This document shows positions 38,505-48,178 of a stretch of DNA of 64,000 nt, piece after piece. How positions within the stretch are numbered: the first letter of the stretch is position 1; every line of letters starts with the position of its first letter. Below the pieces are notes generated by a model. It worked only from the letters and a program-made list of their open reading frames with translations, did no database searches and was not told where the DNA came from. Position numbers and translations under genes: made by a program. This DNA is from Pseudomonadota bacterium (GTDB taxonomy: Bacteria > Pseudomonadota > Alphaproteobacteria > Rhizobiales > Hyphomicrobiaceae), in assembly GCA_018242215.1 (NCBI GenBank), contig JAFECG010000019.1, positions 62,001-126,000 of the forward strand. The letters run 5' to 3'.

Positions 38505-38607
38505 TAACTTGTTAATCTCATAAACAATTAAAAATTAGCGCATTAATTTCCTATAAATCTATCCGCGCTCAAGGTTGTGACAAGTATTTGTCCGTGGAGG
38601 CGGATCA

Positions 38608-40086
38608 ATGATGTTGGCGTCAGTATTGTGTCGCGTGCTGGGCGGTCGGTGGGGCACGTGCCGCGGGTTGGCAGAGAAGGTCCAGCAGCGAGCGCGTCTG
38701 AATGTTTTCTTGGCGGAGTCGCGCGGCAGCGTCGCGATCATCTTCGGCCTGACGATGTTCGTGCTGTTCCTGATGATCGGGCTGGCGGTCGATTATGCGC
38801 GTTTCGTGAACGCACGCAGTCAGACGATCGAAGCAACGGACGCTGCGGTGCTCGCCGGTGCACGGGCACTCCAGACGAACGGCGGAGACCAGAGCGCCGC
38901 GGTGAAGGTTGCGGAGACGTACTACCAGCAGGCTACAAAGAACCGAATTCCGGTCCTCGATCAGTCCGATAGCATCGATTTCGTCGTGACCGACAACGGC
39001 ACGGCCATGGAAACGACGGGGAACGCGAGAGTTGCGACGCCCTTCATGCATCTGGCGTTTCTCGGCAGCGATCACATGCAGTCGCTACCGCTTCTGCACT
39101 CCGATGGGACCGACTACTCGAAGGCCGTCCTCGCTGTCGGCGGTAACGGACAGACCAATCTCGAGGTCAGCCTGATGCTCGATATTTCGGGGTCGATGGG
39201 TCAGGGCACGAAGCTGCAAGACATGAAAGACGCGGCAAACGATCTGGTCGATATTGTCGTCTGGCAGGACCAGAGTGAATATACGTCGCGAATTGCCGTT
39301 GTTCCCTTCTCGGCGGACGTCTATCCGACGAGTGATCTCTTCAAGGCCGCGACGGGACAGGATCAGACATCGAAACCGAGCTACATCAAACTGTCCGGTA
39401 CCAAATACTATCCGACGCCCTGTGTCGCCGAGCGTCCCAACAAGAATTACACCGACGATGCGCCGGGCAAGAACAAATACGTGCTGCGCGAATTCGATAC
39501 GCGGCCGTCGAGAACGAACGCACCGTCGGGAACGGCCCCGTGCGGTATTGATACGAGCGGCATGATCGTGCCGATGACAAGCGACAAGTCAACGCTGCAC
39601 GACAAGATCAACAGCCTTGTCGATGGCGGCAACACAGCCGGTCACGTCGGTACCGCGTGGGCTTACTATCTCTTGTCGCCGAACTGGGCGCCGTATTTGC
39701 CGAGCGCGAGCAAGCCGGTGGCTTATGGGACGGCCAAGACGAAAAAAATCGCGGTCCTGATGACGGACGGCGCCTACAATCAGGAACACGATAGTAATGG
39801 CGTCTCGACCGGCGATAGCGGTGCGGGATCGAGTGTCAACGGAACCGATTCTGCGTCGCAAGCCAAATCGGTTTGCACCGACATGAAGAAAAACGGTGTC
39901 GAGGTTTATACGGTGGGCTTCGATCTTGCGGGTAATAGCAAGCAGGATCAGAAAACTGCGTTGGACACGCTTTCGAATTGCGCGACCGACACAGATCACT
40001 TCTATAATTCGTCGACGGGTGACGCTCTCAAAGCGGCATTCCGAGACATCGCGCTCAAGATCTCGAGCCTCTATCTTTCACAGTAG
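38608..40086 (+). CDS. TadG-like Flp pilus-assembly protein with von Willebrand A domain
   Basis: A 492-residue secreted or membrane-tethered protein. Residues 40-65 are a TadE/TadG-type anchor (RGSVAIIFGLTMFVLFLMIG), followed by an extracytoplasmic region. The vWA metal-ion site DISGSMGQG begins at Asp192 (DxSxS complete) and a late MTDGAYN supplies further metal ligands. The C-terminal half is Ser/Thr/Asp-rich with four or more Cys. GGAGG lies 7 bases before the ATG. No other tad gene is present, so it is an orphan. It separates ahcY from ptsH, which are neighbours in relatives. Role in adhesion or surface sensing is inferred. Confidence 0.85.
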   Translation: MMLASVLCRVLGGRWGTCRGLAEKVQQRARLNVFLAESRGSVAIIFGLTMFVLFLMIGLAVDYARFVNARSQTIEATDAAVLAGARALQTNGGDQSAAVKVAETYYQQATKNRIPVLDQSDSIDFVVTDNGTAMETTGNARVATPFMHLAFLGSDHMQSLPLLHSDGTDYSKAVLAVGGNGQTNLEVSLMLDISGSMGQGTKLQDMKDAANDLVDIVVWQDQSEYTSRIAVVPFSADVYPTSDLFKAATGQDQTSKPSYIKLSGTKYYPTPCVAERPNKNYTDDAPGKNKYVLREFDTRPSRTNAPSGTAPCGIDTSGMIVPMTSDKSTLHDKINSLVDGGNTAGHVGTAWAYYLLSPNWAPYLPSASKPVAYGTAKTKKIAVLMTDGAYNQEHDSNGVSTGDSGAGSSVNGTDSASQAKSVCTDMKKNGVEVYTVGFDLAGNSKQDQKTALDTLSNCATDTDHFYNSSTGDALKAAFRDIALKISSLYLSQ

Positions 40087-40109
40087 AGCGCCTGACATCG
40101 AACGCAACG

Positions 40110-40139
40110 AAAGAGGACGCAATAACGTCCTCTTTTTTT
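40110..40139. terminator. bidirectional terminator between the vWA gene and ptsH
   Basis: Perfect stem GAGGACG-CAATAA-CGTCCTC is followed by seven T on the plus strand, and by TTTCGTTG when read on the minus strand, serving both convergent genes. Confidence 0.9.
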
Positions 40140-40187
40140 GTTTGCGATCCCCTCCGGGGGAGCCGCCCGGCCACCGCGAAATGCGAT

Positions 40188-40493
40188 TTACTCGTCGCCG
40201 ATGCATTCCTCGTCGAAGCCCGCTTCGACGAGGTGAACGAGAGCCTGAAGCGCCTCGGGTCCTTGCGGGCCCTCAGCCACGATATGCAATTCAGAGCCAG
40301 GTCCTGCCGCGAGCATCATCAACCCCATGATCGACGTTCCGCCGACGGAATTGCCGTGATGGGTCACGGTGATTTTTGCGTCGTAGGATTCCGCACACTT
40401 GACGAATTTCGCCGAGGCGCGGGCATGAAGACCTTTAATGTTGCGGATAACGACGACGGCTTCGGGTTTCAGGCTATTGGCAAGTTCGGGCAT
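40188..40493 (-). CDS. ptsH: phosphocarrier protein HPr
   Basis: Phosphocarrier of 101 residues. The phosphorylated His23 is in GLHARAS and the regulatory Ser54 in GGTSIMGLMM, the target of HprK encoded nearby. It lies 9 bases after the EIIA gene. With no sugar permease or enzyme I in the window, this is the regulatory alphaproteobacterial PTS linked to ChvGI and carbon/nitrogen status. Confidence 0.96.
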   Translation of the reverse strand: MPELANSLKPEAVVVIRNIKGLHARASAKFVKCAESYDAKITVTHHGNSVGGTSIMGLMMLAAGPGSELHIVAEGPQGPEALQALVHLVEAGFDEECIGDE

Positions 40494-40502
40494 CGCTCAC
40501 TC

Positions 40503-40904
40503 TTAGCCGCCGGAGAGTTCCTGGCTCGCGACTTTGATGTATTTCTTGCCGGCGTCGCGAGCCATAATGACAGCTTGATCGAGCGGTGTCTCGCCGCGAA
40601 TGCTCGCGAGTTTCACAAGTATCGGCAGGCTGATCCCGGCAATCACTTCGGCTTTCGTCTCATCCATCACCGAAATCGCAAGGTTCGATGGCGTCCCGCC
40701 GAACATGTCGGTCAGAATGATGACGCCCTTGCCGCTGTCGACGCTCTGTACAGCATTTAGGATTTGAAGCCGGCGCGCTTCCATATCGTCGTCGGGACCG
40801 ATGGCAATTGTTTCAAGCGCCGCCTGTTTTCCGACGACATGCTCAAGCGCATTACGGAATTCCTGCGCGAGCCCGCCATGCGTGACGATGACAAGTCCGA
40901 TCAT
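40503..40904 (-). CDS. PTS EIIA component, mannose family
   Basis: A 133-residue EIIA-Man-fold protein. His9 in VIVTHGGLA is the phosphorylation site; TDMFGGTPSN is the family loop. In relatives it acts in regulation, not sugar import, since no EIIB/C/D accompanies it. ATG 40904 is chosen over a TTG two codons earlier. It is followed by ptsH (9 bases) and lies 109 bases after hprK. Confidence 0.92.
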   Translation of the reverse strand: MIGLVIVTHGGLAQEFRNALEHVVGKQAALETIAIGPDDDMEARRLQILNAVQSVDSGKGVIILTDMFGGTPSNLAISVMDETKAEVIAGISLPILVKLASIRGETPLDQAVIMARDAGKKYIKVASQELSGG

Positions 40905-41013
40905 GAGCAACGGGCCATTTCATTGTCGTGCGGCGACGCCAATTGCAGCTTCGCCGTTTTGCGCGGAAAGTGGCAAGTGTTTGCCGCCGGTGCAAGCAGT
41001 TTCTGGATCGGAT

Positions 41014-41490
41014 TCAGGCCTTGGGGACAATTCGTGGCGGAGGCGCCATGAGGATGGCCGTTACAAGCTTTAATGCACTTGAACCTTCGAAAGCAGAGAG
41101 ACGCAAGGCCGGAACGTCAAAGCCCAAAATCCGGGCCGAAGGCCAAGGGTCCGGGTATCTTTCAATGACATCGTCGCGGACGAGGTCGGCGATAAGGACC
41201 AGGGTCGCCTCTCTGATTGGATCAACCTCAAGGATACCAAGGCCCCGCACCTCAAGCTTGCCGCGCAGTGAAGGTGGGGCGCTCGCGCGGAGGGCGGTGT
41301 CCTCATGCTTTAGTAGGACTTGATCGTCGGCCACCAGCTTTATGGGCTCGCGAGCAATCGCAGAGACGCCGAGGCCCAGGCATCGCAGGGCCAGATCGGA
41401 TTTCCCCGATCCGGACGGCCCACGTATGAGCACGGCACGGCTGCCGATGGCAATGGCCGTTCCGTGAACGCGCTCAACTTCTCCAGACAA
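41014..41490 (-). CDS. hprK: HPr kinase/phosphorylase, short alphaproteobacterial form
   Basis: Phosphorylates or dephosphorylates the Ser of HPr. At 158 residues it is only the C-terminal kinase domain of Gram-positive HprK, as usual in this class. Walker A GPSGSGKS occupies 24-31, and DDQVLL and RGLGILEV follow. The only reasonable start is a TTG at 41490 with AGGA 7 bases upstream, inside the last 17 bases of chvG. The rare start codon and the overlap suggest translation coupled to chvG at a reduced level. Confidence 0.88.
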   Translation of the reverse strand: MSGEVERVHGTAIAIGSRAVLIRGPSGSGKSDLALRCLGLGVSAIAREPIKLVADDQVLLKHEDTALRASAPPSLRGKLEVRGLGILEVDPIREATLVLIADLVRDDVIERYPDPWPSARILGFDVPALRLSAFEGSSALKLVTAILMAPPPRIVPKA

Positions 41491-43315
41491 GTCCAGTTCC
41501 TACCGCAGACGACAGCGGGAGGCGCACTGTGAAGCGCGCGCCCTTCCGGGAATCGGCGCCATCGAGCGCCCTGTTTTCCGCGAAGATTTCGCCGTTGTGG
41601 CTGATGACGATCTCCCGCGAGATGGAGAGGCCGAGTCCCGAATTCTTTCCGCGCTTCGCGTCTGTCAGCGGCCGGTCGCTGTAAAACCTGTCGAAGATCT
41701 GGCCGAGCTTGTTGGGCGGTATGCCGGGGCCTTCATCTTCAACTGTGATTTCGACCTTGCTGGCATTTGGGCGGGTGCGCACCGTCACCATCGCACCTTC
41801 GGGCGAGAATGAGAGAGCGTTATCGATTAGATTCGTGAAGACTTGTCCGAGGCGGCTATCGTTGCCGCGGACCGTATAGGATGCCGCGCCGGCAGGCTCC
41901 ACGAACAAGCGGACCTTACGCGTGTCGTCCGCCAACATATCCCTGAAGAGGTTTTCGACGCTTTCGAGCACGTTTCGAATGTCGATGGGCCCCATTTCCT
42001 GGCGCGCAAGCTCAGCATCGAGACGCGAGGTGCTGGAGATGTCATTGATGAGACGGTTCAGACGCTTCAGCTCCGCTTGTATTTCCCGGACCATCTCGGT
42101 GCGATCGGTGTCGGATTTCGCATACGCCATGGCCTCGGCAGTCGAGCGCGCGGCTGCGAGCGGGTTCTTCAACTCATGGGCCACGTCAGCGGCGAACTTT
42201 TCGCTGGCTTCGATGCGCCGGTAGAGGGCATTCGTCATGGCGACGAAAGCACGGCCCGTCTGGCCGACCTCATCGCGCCGGCTCGTCAAGTCCGGCAGTT
42301 GTTCACGGGCGGAGATATTCTGTGTCACGCGATTGGCGGCTTCCGAAAGGCGCCGCATCGGACCTGCGACGGTCCGCTCAAGGACGAGCGAGCTTCCGAT
42401 CGCCACCAGGAGCGCCATCGCCGCGATCTGCAGGATGAGCCATCGCTCATCCCAGAGCACGTCGTCGATGTCGCCGGGGTTCGTCGAGATCAGCAGAACG
42501 CCGAGGATCTTGTTGCCGCGCTTGATCGGTTCGGCCATCGAGACGATCTGCTGGCCGTGACGGTTGAGCAGCAGGATCGGAGTCTCTACGCCTTTCGTTG
42601 CGGCGTTCTTGACCTCGGGATAGAGGAAGCCGTTTGCGGTTCCAAGCTCGCGGTAGACTTTGAGTTCTTTGTTGATCACCCAGTAGTGGAGCCGCGTCCA
42701 GAAATTCTTCAGGCGTGGCGTCGGATCATTGATGTCGACCGGCGCATCCGGCTTGCTGTTGGAAAAGAGGGTGTCGCCGTTGAGGATCAGCGTGCCCTTG
42801 GCCGAATAGATCCGGGCCTTGAGATCAGCCGGGCCCACGAGTTTTCGCAATACGATCGCCGCCTGATGCGGATCGATCGGCAGTTCGAGTGCTGCGAATG
42901 CGTCGTCGCGTTGGGCGCGCGCCAATGTTTTCTCCGGAATGCGGTTCGGGTCGAAAATCGCTCGTTCGTTGACGGCCCGGTATGCGATCGCCTCGGCGGT
43001 TATTCGCGAAACAGTCTTCACAACGTCGACCTTGGCGTCTAGCAGCCAGCCGTGATGCAGGCTGAGATAAAGCATCGCGAAGAGTAGCCCGGCGAGACCG
43101 AGCAGGTTCGCAAGGAGAATGCGGCGCCTGAGGTTTTTACCGATGACACGCGCAATCCAGCCTTTGGCGATCCAGCTTCCTGTTACGGAAGCTGCTCGCG
43201 TGAAGGCCATGCGCGCATCGAGTTTCGGTCGCGTCGAGGCTGCTTCAGGCGCAGCGATGTCGCTCGCGGGGCCTTGTAGCGCCGCAGCCGCGATGTCGTT
43301 GCTGTCTAGTGCCAT
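41474..43315 (-). CDS. chvG: sensor histidine kinase ChvG (ExoS)
   Basis: Inner-membrane sensor of envelope and acid conditions in the ChvG-ChvI system. The 613 residues have transmembrane segments at about 66-86 and 292-312 around a roughly 200-residue periplasmic sensor. A HAMP segment follows, then the phosphoacceptor His380 in FAADVAHELKNPLAAARSTA and an ATPase domain with NLIDNALSFSP, DEGPGIP and GLGLSISREIV. It lies 27 bases after chvI and overlaps hprK. Confidence 0.95.
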   Translation of the reverse strand: MALDSNDIAAAALQGPASDIAAPEAASTRPKLDARMAFTRAASVTGSWIAKGWIARVIGKNLRRRILLANLLGLAGLLFAMLYLSLHHGWLLDAKVDVVKTVSRITAEAIAYRAVNERAIFDPNRIPEKTLARAQRDDAFAALELPIDPHQAAIVLRKLVGPADLKARIYSAKGTLILNGDTLFSNSKPDAPVDINDPTPRLKNFWTRLHYWVINKELKVYRELGTANGFLYPEVKNAATKGVETPILLLNRHGQQIVSMAEPIKRGNKILGVLLISTNPGDIDDVLWDERWLILQIAAMALLVAIGSSLVLERTVAGPMRRLSEAANRVTQNISAREQLPDLTSRRDEVGQTGRAFVAMTNALYRRIEASEKFAADVAHELKNPLAAARSTAEAMAYAKSDTDRTEMVREIQAELKRLNRLINDISSTSRLDAELARQEMGPIDIRNVLESVENLFRDMLADDTRKVRLFVEPAGAASYTVRGNDSRLGQVFTNLIDNALSFSPEGAMVTVRTRPNASKVEITVEDEGPGIPPNKLGQIFDRFYSDRPLTDAKRGKNSGLGLSISREIVISHNGEIFAENRALDGADSRKGARFTVRLPLSSAVGTGLVWRS

Positions 43316-43342
43316 CCCTTCCCCGGTGGCCGATCGGATCGC

Positions 43343-44047
43343 CTACTCTTTGAAGCGATAGCCGACGCCATAAAGTGTCTCGATCACGTCAAAATCGTCA
43401 TCGACCTGCTTGAACTTCTTACGCAGCCGCTTGATGTGGCTGTCGATCGTCCGATCGTCTACATAAACTTGGTCATCATAGGCGGCGTCCATCAGTGCGT
43501 CGCGCGTCTTGACGACGCCCGGGCGCGTGGCCAGTGCCTGTAGGATAAGAAATTCCGTGACGGTCAGCGTGACAGCCTTCCCATCCCAATGGCAGGTGTG
43601 GCGCTCAGGGTCGAGTTTCAGCTTGCCGCGCTCCAGTACCCGCTTGGCTTCGTCCTCCGTCGTCGTGCCGTCCTTCGGTGACACACGGCGCAGCACGGCC
43701 TTGACGCGCTCGACGATGAGGCGCTGCGAAAACGGTTTTGCGATATAATCGTCGGCGCCCATCTTGAGGCCGAACAGCTCGTCGATCTCTTCATCTTTTG
43801 AAGTGAGAAAGATCACCGGCATAGCCGATTGCTGACGAACACGACGGAGCAGCTCCATGCCGTCCATGCGCGGCATCTTGATATCGAAAATGCCGAGATC
43901 GGCAGGTTCTTCCGTCAACGCTTCAAGGGCCGAGACGCCATCCCCATAAGTGCGTACCTTGTAGCCTTCGGCTTCCAATGCCATCCGCAACGAGGTCAGA
44001 ATGTTACGCTCGTCGTCGACGAGTGCGATCGTGCTCTTTTCCTTCAT
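43343..44047 (-). CDS. chvI: response regulator ChvI
   Basis: OmpR/PhoB-type regulator of 234 residues, partner of ChvG. The receiver domain has the acidic pair DDE, the phosphoacceptor Asp55 in [10 protein letters not shown], and Lys in AKPFS. The C-terminal winged helix has [17 protein letters not shown] and GVGYRFKE. In rhizobia the system controls envelope and exopolysaccharide genes and is essential or nearly so. Confidence 0.96.
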   Translation of the reverse strand: MKEKSTIALVDDERNILTSLRMALEAEGYKVRTYGDGVSALEALTEEPADLGIFDIKMPRMDGMELLRRVRQQSAMPVIFLTSKDEEIDELFGLKMGADDYIAKPFSQRLIVERVKAVLRRVSPKDGTTTEDEAKRVLERGKLKLDPERHTCHWDGKAVTLTVTEFLILQALATRPGVVKTRDALMDAAYDDQVYVDDRTIDSHIKRLRKKFKQVDDDFDVIETLYGVGYRFKE

Positions 44048-44512
44048 CTTTTCCTCTTCTGCCCCTCAGCCGCAGCGGGATGCGCGCCGCGCCTCTCTGG
44101 CGCATATGGCGGCATGGTGAAGCAATTGTGGCACTCCGTCCAATGAGCGTCGGAGGCTGAATAATACCTGAATAGGCGACAAGCCCCCCATCGGCAAGCA
44201 ACGCAGTCACATTCTGTGCTTACAAATGCATATTCCACTTGTTTGCCGCCGGTATCGGACCCATGGTCAGTGTCCGGAAGATTCTTGGGAATTTGCAGCG
44301 GTAACATACTGTTACCGGTTTTTGCATGGGCTGGCCCGAGTAGGACCTTAGAATGGCTTGAGTTGAGCCCCATAATTGGTCATGCGAGGTCGACGTCAGA
44401 AACGCCCGATTGAACGGCACAAACGAGTTGAGTCGTGCGTTGTTCGCCTATGCCGGTGTGAATGCACTCATCCTGCGACCTCAGTGTTTTATCCTATAGG
44501 GCAAAGAGATCT
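44048..44512. other. intergenic region between divergent chvI and pckA
   Basis: These 465 bases contain no convincing gene. Short frames exist but lack ribosome sites. A strong inverted repeat lies at 44299-44317. The promoters of both divergent genes should be here. Confidence 0.5.
44299..44317. promoter_or_regulatory. inverted repeat between chvI and pckA
   Basis: CGGTAAC-ATACT-GTTACCG, with perfect 7-base arms and a 5-base spacer, followed by GTTTTT. It could be an operator for pckA or chvI, or a terminator-like leader hairpin, 196 bases upstream of pckA. Confidence 0.45.
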
Positions 44513-46102
44513 ATGACCGAGCTGTTTCCGACCCAGCCATCACAGAAAGTTCGCCGTAATCTTCGCGAGGCGGAACTGATGGAATTCATCATCCGCCGCG
44601 GAGAAGGCCGGCTCGTGCAGAGCGGCGCCATTGCGGTTGAAACGGGCCAGCACACGGGCCGCTCGGCGGAAGACAAGTACATCGTTCGCGATGCTCAAAC
44701 GGACAACGCGATCTGGTGGGACAACGCGAAAGAGATGTCGGAGGAGCAGTTCGATCGCTTGCTCGCGGATTTCATCTCGTTCGCACGCCATAAAGAGCTC
44801 TTTGTGCAGGATCTCTACGCCGGTGCCGACAAGGCGCATCGTCTCAATACGCGGGTCGTGACCGAGCACGCTTGGCAATCGCTTTTCATTCGCCATCTCT
44901 TGCGGCGCCCCGAGGCCGAAGAGCTTGACGGCTTCCTCCCTGCGTTCACTGTCGTTGATCTGCCGAGCTTCCGCGCCGCACCGCTCTATCACGGCACGCG
45001 TACCGAGACGGTGATTGCGTGCAATTTTTCGAAGCGGATCGTTCTCATCGGCGGAACGAGCTATGCGGGCGAGATCAAGAAGAGCGTTTTCTCATATCTG
45101 AATTATCTGCTGCCGACGAAGAATGTGATGCCGATGCATTGCTCGGCGAATGTCGGCGCCCGCGGGGATTCAGCAGTCTTTTTCGGCCTATCCGGCACCG
45201 GCAAGACGACGCTTTCGGCCGATCCTTCGCGCGAGCTTCTCGGCGACGATGAACATGGCTGGTCGGAGAAGGGCATCTTCAATTTCGAGGGTGGCTGCTA
45301 CGCGAAGACCATCCGCCTATCGAAGTCAGCGGAACCCCAGATCTGGGCAGCCTCCAACAGGTTCGCGACCGTCCTCGAGAATGTCGTCGTCGACCCGGTC
45401 ACGCGCGTCCCGAACTTTGATGATAACCGTCTCGCGGAGAACGCCCGTTCGGCCTATCCGCTTGAGGCCATCGCCAATGCGAGCACAACGGGCACCGCGG
45501 GACATCCAAAAAATATTGTCATGCTGACGGCCGATGCCTTCGGCGTTCTGCCTCCGATTGCGAAGCTGACACCGAGCCAGGCGATGTATCATTTCCTTTC
45601 GGGGTTCACTGCAAAAGTTGCGGGGACCGAAAAGGGTATGGGCTCGGAGCCGAAGCCGACATTTTCGACGTGCTTCGGCGCACCCTTCATGCCGCGGCAT
45701 CCGAGCGTCTATGGCAATCTTCTGCGCAAGTTGATTGCGGAGCACGGCGTCGATTGCTGGCTCGTCAACACGGGTTGGACGGGTGGCAAGTATGGGCAAG
45801 GTACGCGCATGCCAATCGAGGTGACGCGTGCACTTCTGGATGCCGCACTTTCGGGGGAACTCAAGTCGCAGCCGATGCGAACAGATCCCGTTTTCGGGTT
45901 CGCCGTCCCAACGGGATTGGCAGGAATAGATGTGAAAGTTCTCAACCCGCGGGAAACCTGGGCCGACCCGAAAGCTTACGATGCCATGGCGACAAGGCTC
46001 GCGCAGATGTTTCATGACAACTTCGCGAAATTCGAGACCTACGTCGACGGCGACGTCATGAAGGCAAGCCCCGTGGTCGGTCCTGCTGTCGCGGCCGAGT
46101 GA
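44513..46102 (+). CDS. pckA: phosphoenolpyruvate carboxykinase (ATP)
   Basis: First committed step of gluconeogenesis, converting oxaloacetate to phosphoenolpyruvate with ATP. The 529 residues include the kinase P-loop GLSGTGKT (225-232), [15 protein letters not shown], and INxSWTGG-like [15 protein letters not shown] 44513 gives the family length and has an AAAGAG 5 bases upstream; the longer frame from 44462 is unlikely. It is divergent from chvI, a conserved neighbourhood in Rhizobiales. Confidence 0.97.
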   Translation: MTELFPTQPSQKVRRNLREAELMEFIIRRGEGRLVQSGAIAVETGQHTGRSAEDKYIVRDAQTDNAIWWDNAKEMSEEQFDRLLADFISFARHKELFVQDLYAGADKAHRLNTRVVTEHAWQSLFIRHLLRRPEAEELDGFLPAFTVVDLPSFRAAPLYHGTRTETVIACNFSKRIVLIGGTSYAGEIKKSVFSYLNYLLPTKNVMPMHCSANVGARGDSAVFFGLSGTGKTTLSADPSRELLGDDEHGWSEKGIFNFEGGCYAKTIRLSKSAEPQIWAASNRFATVLENVVVDPVTRVPNFDDNRLAENARSAYPLEAIANASTTGTAGHPKNIVMLTADAFGVLPPIAKLTPSQAMYHFLSGFTAKVAGTEKGMGSEPKPTFSTCFGAPFMPRHPSVYGNLLRKLIAEHGVDCWLVNTGWTGGKYGQGTRMPIEVTRALLDAALSGELKSQPMRTDPVFGFAVPTGLAGIDVKVLNPRETWADPKAYDAMATRLAQMFHDNFAKFETYVDGDVMKASPVVGPAVAAE

Positions 46103-46236
46103 GACCGCGCTAATCGTCGAAGACTATCTTGTTCGCTTCCTTGGGACGTGAGGGAGGTGGTGCGTCGCCCGAGGCGTTGATCATCGTCCTCGTGGCGCCT
46201 AGATAGGAGCGCCGGCCTAAACTGGAGCTTCAGATC

Positions 46237-46908
46237 ATGGGCACCCGTATTCCCTTCACACGTCCCGATGGCAAGACCGCGGAGGGATATCTTTCGCTTG
46301 CCGGGAAGGCCAATGTGCCCGGCGTGGTCGTCATTCAGGAATGGTGGGGCTTACAGGATCAAATCAAGGGTCTGTGTGATCGCTTCGCGCTTCTGGGCTA
46401 TGATGCTCTGGCGCCTGATCTCTATGCCGGCACTGTCATTCCGTATCACGACGCGGAAGCTGCGGGACGGGAAATGAACTCCCTCAATTTTCTCGACGCG
46501 GCCGATCAGCTCGTGCGCGGCGCAGCGCAGTTTCTGCTCCGGTCCAGTCCGAAGGTCGCGGTGTCGGGCTTCTGCATGGGCGGCGCCGTGGCTATTCTAG
46601 CGGCGTGTCGCGCGCCGGAGTATTCCGCCGTCGTACCTTTCTATGGGCTGCCCCCCGAGACGGTTGCAAAGCCTGCTGACGTGAGAGTTCCTTTCCAGGG
46701 TCACTTCGCGAACAGCGATGATTACATCACCCCTGAGAAGGTCGATGCCTTCGAGGCGGGTCTCAAAGCTGCAGGCAAGACGTTCGAGATTTATCGGTAT
46801 GACGCGAGTCACGCCTTCATGAATGAGCAACGTTCCGTTCATGACCGACAGTGTGCGGAACTTGCTTGGGAGCGCACGAGCGCGTTTTTGAAGACGCATC
46901 TCGGGTAG
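46237..46908 (+). CDS. dienelactone hydrolase family protein
   Basis: Alpha/beta hydrolase of 223 residues. The Cys nucleophile sits in VSGFCMGGAVAI, the Asp in GHFANSDDYITP, and the His in DASHAFMNEQ, matching the dienelactone hydrolase triad; QEWWGLQDQIKGLCDRFA is the conserved N-terminal helix. Carboxymethylenebutenolidase activity is possible, but no aromatic-degradation genes are nearby, so the substrate is open. Confidence 0.9.
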   Translation: MGTRIPFTRPDGKTAEGYLSLAGKANVPGVVVIQEWWGLQDQIKGLCDRFALLGYDALAPDLYAGTVIPYHDAEAAGREMNSLNFLDAADQLVRGAAQFLLRSSPKVAVSGFCMGGAVAILAACRAPEYSAVVPFYGLPPETVAKPADVRVPFQGHFANSDDYITPEKVDAFEAGLKAAGKTFEIYRYDASHAFMNEQRSVHDRQCAELAWERTSAFLKTHLG

Positions 46909-47148
46909 CTTTGTCATCCCGGCTTCATGTCGAGGCATCCATTCGAGGTCCGGCGCCGCGATTTGTCGCTCTATTTCGCGTTTGTCAGTGCGGCAACTTC
47001 AGCCCAATGGCAGCAGGACGTCAGTCGCCGAACAAACTATGCTCTGGGATTACGACGGATACTGACAAATAGTAGTGGATTCTCCGCCTGCGGTGCTTGG
47101 GCGATCCTGGCCCCTCTGTCTTAGTTGCCATGGGCGGGGGATTTAATC

Positions 47149-47508
47149 ATGCGATTCTTTATATTTTTGGCGCTGCCTTGTGCTGTTCTCTGTGGATGCG
47201 CAGGAAGGGACCCTAATCTCATTCAGACTGTCCAGCTCTCCGACCAACAATTGACGTGTGCGCAGATCACTGCGGAGATAAAGGCCAACAACGAAAAGAT
47301 TTCTCAACTTGCCTCGGAACAAGGCTGGAAGGTCGCGCAAAACGTAACAGCGGGGGTCGTCGGTCTCGTCATCTGGCCGGTTTGGTTCGGAATGGACTTC
47401 AAAGATGCGGCCGGAAAAGAAGCGAGCAATCTCTCGCAGAGGAATGAATACCTTGGGACTTTGGCCGGATCAAAATGTGCTGGGCCGACGACCGCAAGTT
47501 TGCGGTGA
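47149..47508 (+). CDS. small putative lipoprotein
   Basis: A 119-residue protein with a signal peptide ending in a lipobox (AVLCGC, acylated Cys near residue 17). A helical region (AQITAEIKANNEKISQLASEQ) and one hydrophobic segment (NVTAGVVGLVIWPVWFGM) follow. This resembles the many small lipoproteins carrying a GVVG-IWPxxF glycine-zipper-like helix. GGGGG lies 8 bases before ATG 47149. No function can be assigned. Convergent with pyrE, 5 bases apart. Confidence 0.75.
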   Translation: MRFFIFLALPCAVLCGCAGRDPNLIQTVQLSDQQLTCAQITAEIKANNEKISQLASEQGWKVAQNVTAGVVGLVIWPVWFGMDFKDAAGKEASNLSQRNEYLGTLAGSKCAGPTTASLR

Positions 47509-47513
47509 CGTAT

Positions 47514-48092
47514 TTAGCTCCGGAAATCGGCGAGCGTTAGCAGCGGCTTAAATTCGAGGCCGGCAGCCGCGAACGCTTCGGCGGCGCCGTCCAGGCGATC
47601 GACGATGGTAATGACGCGAACGATATCGGCGCCGGCGGCTTTCAAGGCTTCCGCAGCCTTGAGCGCCGAGCCGCCCGTCGTTGTCACATCCTCGACGACG
47701 ACGACTTTCTTGCCCGACATGCTCTCACCCTTTGCCAGTCCCTCGACGAGCGATTGCGTGCCGTGCTCCTTCGCCTGCTTGCGGACAAAGAATGCGGAAA
47801 GATTTCGCCCTTCGGTGAAGGCCACGGCCGCAACGCTCGAGGCGATCGGTACGGCGCCCATTTCAAGGCCGCCAATGAGGTCGGCATCTATGCCTTCGAG
47901 CTGGTCGAGAATCAGGGACGCGACGAGGTAGGCGCCCTCGCTATCGAGCATCGTCGGCTTCATATTAAAGTAAAATGTCGATGTTTTTCCGGACGCAAGC
48001 TTGAATTCCGGTCCTTCCTGGAAAGACCGTAATTTAATGAGTTCGATAAGGCGCGCCCGGCGGGCGGCGCGATCAGCCGATTTTCCTGGCAT
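47514..48092 (-). CDS. pyrE: orotate phosphoribosyltransferase
   Basis: Fifth step of UMP synthesis. The 192 residues carry the PRPP loop VVVEDVTTTGGSALKAAEAL, the flexible-loop Lys pair FVRKQAKEHGT, and LIGGLEMGAVPIA. ATG 48092 (MPGKSADRAARRARLIEL) gives the family length; longer frames would run into the leader of the divergent glycosyltransferase. Confidence 0.95.
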   Translation of the reverse strand: MPGKSADRAARRARLIELIKLRSFQEGPEFKLASGKTSTFYFNMKPTMLDSEGAYLVASLILDQLEGIDADLIGGLEMGAVPIASSVAAVAFTEGRNLSAFFVRKQAKEHGTQSLVEGLAKGESMSGKKVVVVEDVTTTGGSALKAAEALKAAGADIVRVITIVDRLDGAAEAFAAAGLEFKPLLTLADFRS

Positions 48093-48178
48093 CCGGACGT
48101 AGGCCCTTGCGTTTTGTCGTTCGGATGCGCAAACAGCCGAGTTCCGAAAGCATGTCAAGTTTCGAGGGGGCATACGTA

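Larger units (their letters stand above)
38249..38607. other. intergenic region between divergent ahcY and the vWA gene
   Basis: These 359 bases hold no gene. The ahcY-proximal half is GC-rich. The half next to the plus-strand gene is strikingly AT-rich (about 38420-38570) and carries two palindromes annotated separately. Both promoters should lie here, but I could not fix -35/-10 boxes. Confidence 0.5.

Noticed and set aside
38510-38560. CtrA sites (TTAA-N7-TTAA) in the AT-rich region before the vWA gene
   Set aside because: TTAA elements are present but with spacings of 11-12, not 7.
41843-43042. Long plus-strand frame over chvG
   Set aside because: Antisense shadow of chvG.
46927-47124. 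65-codon frame before the lipoprotein gene
   Set aside because: No ribosome site, no recognisable features, mixed composition.
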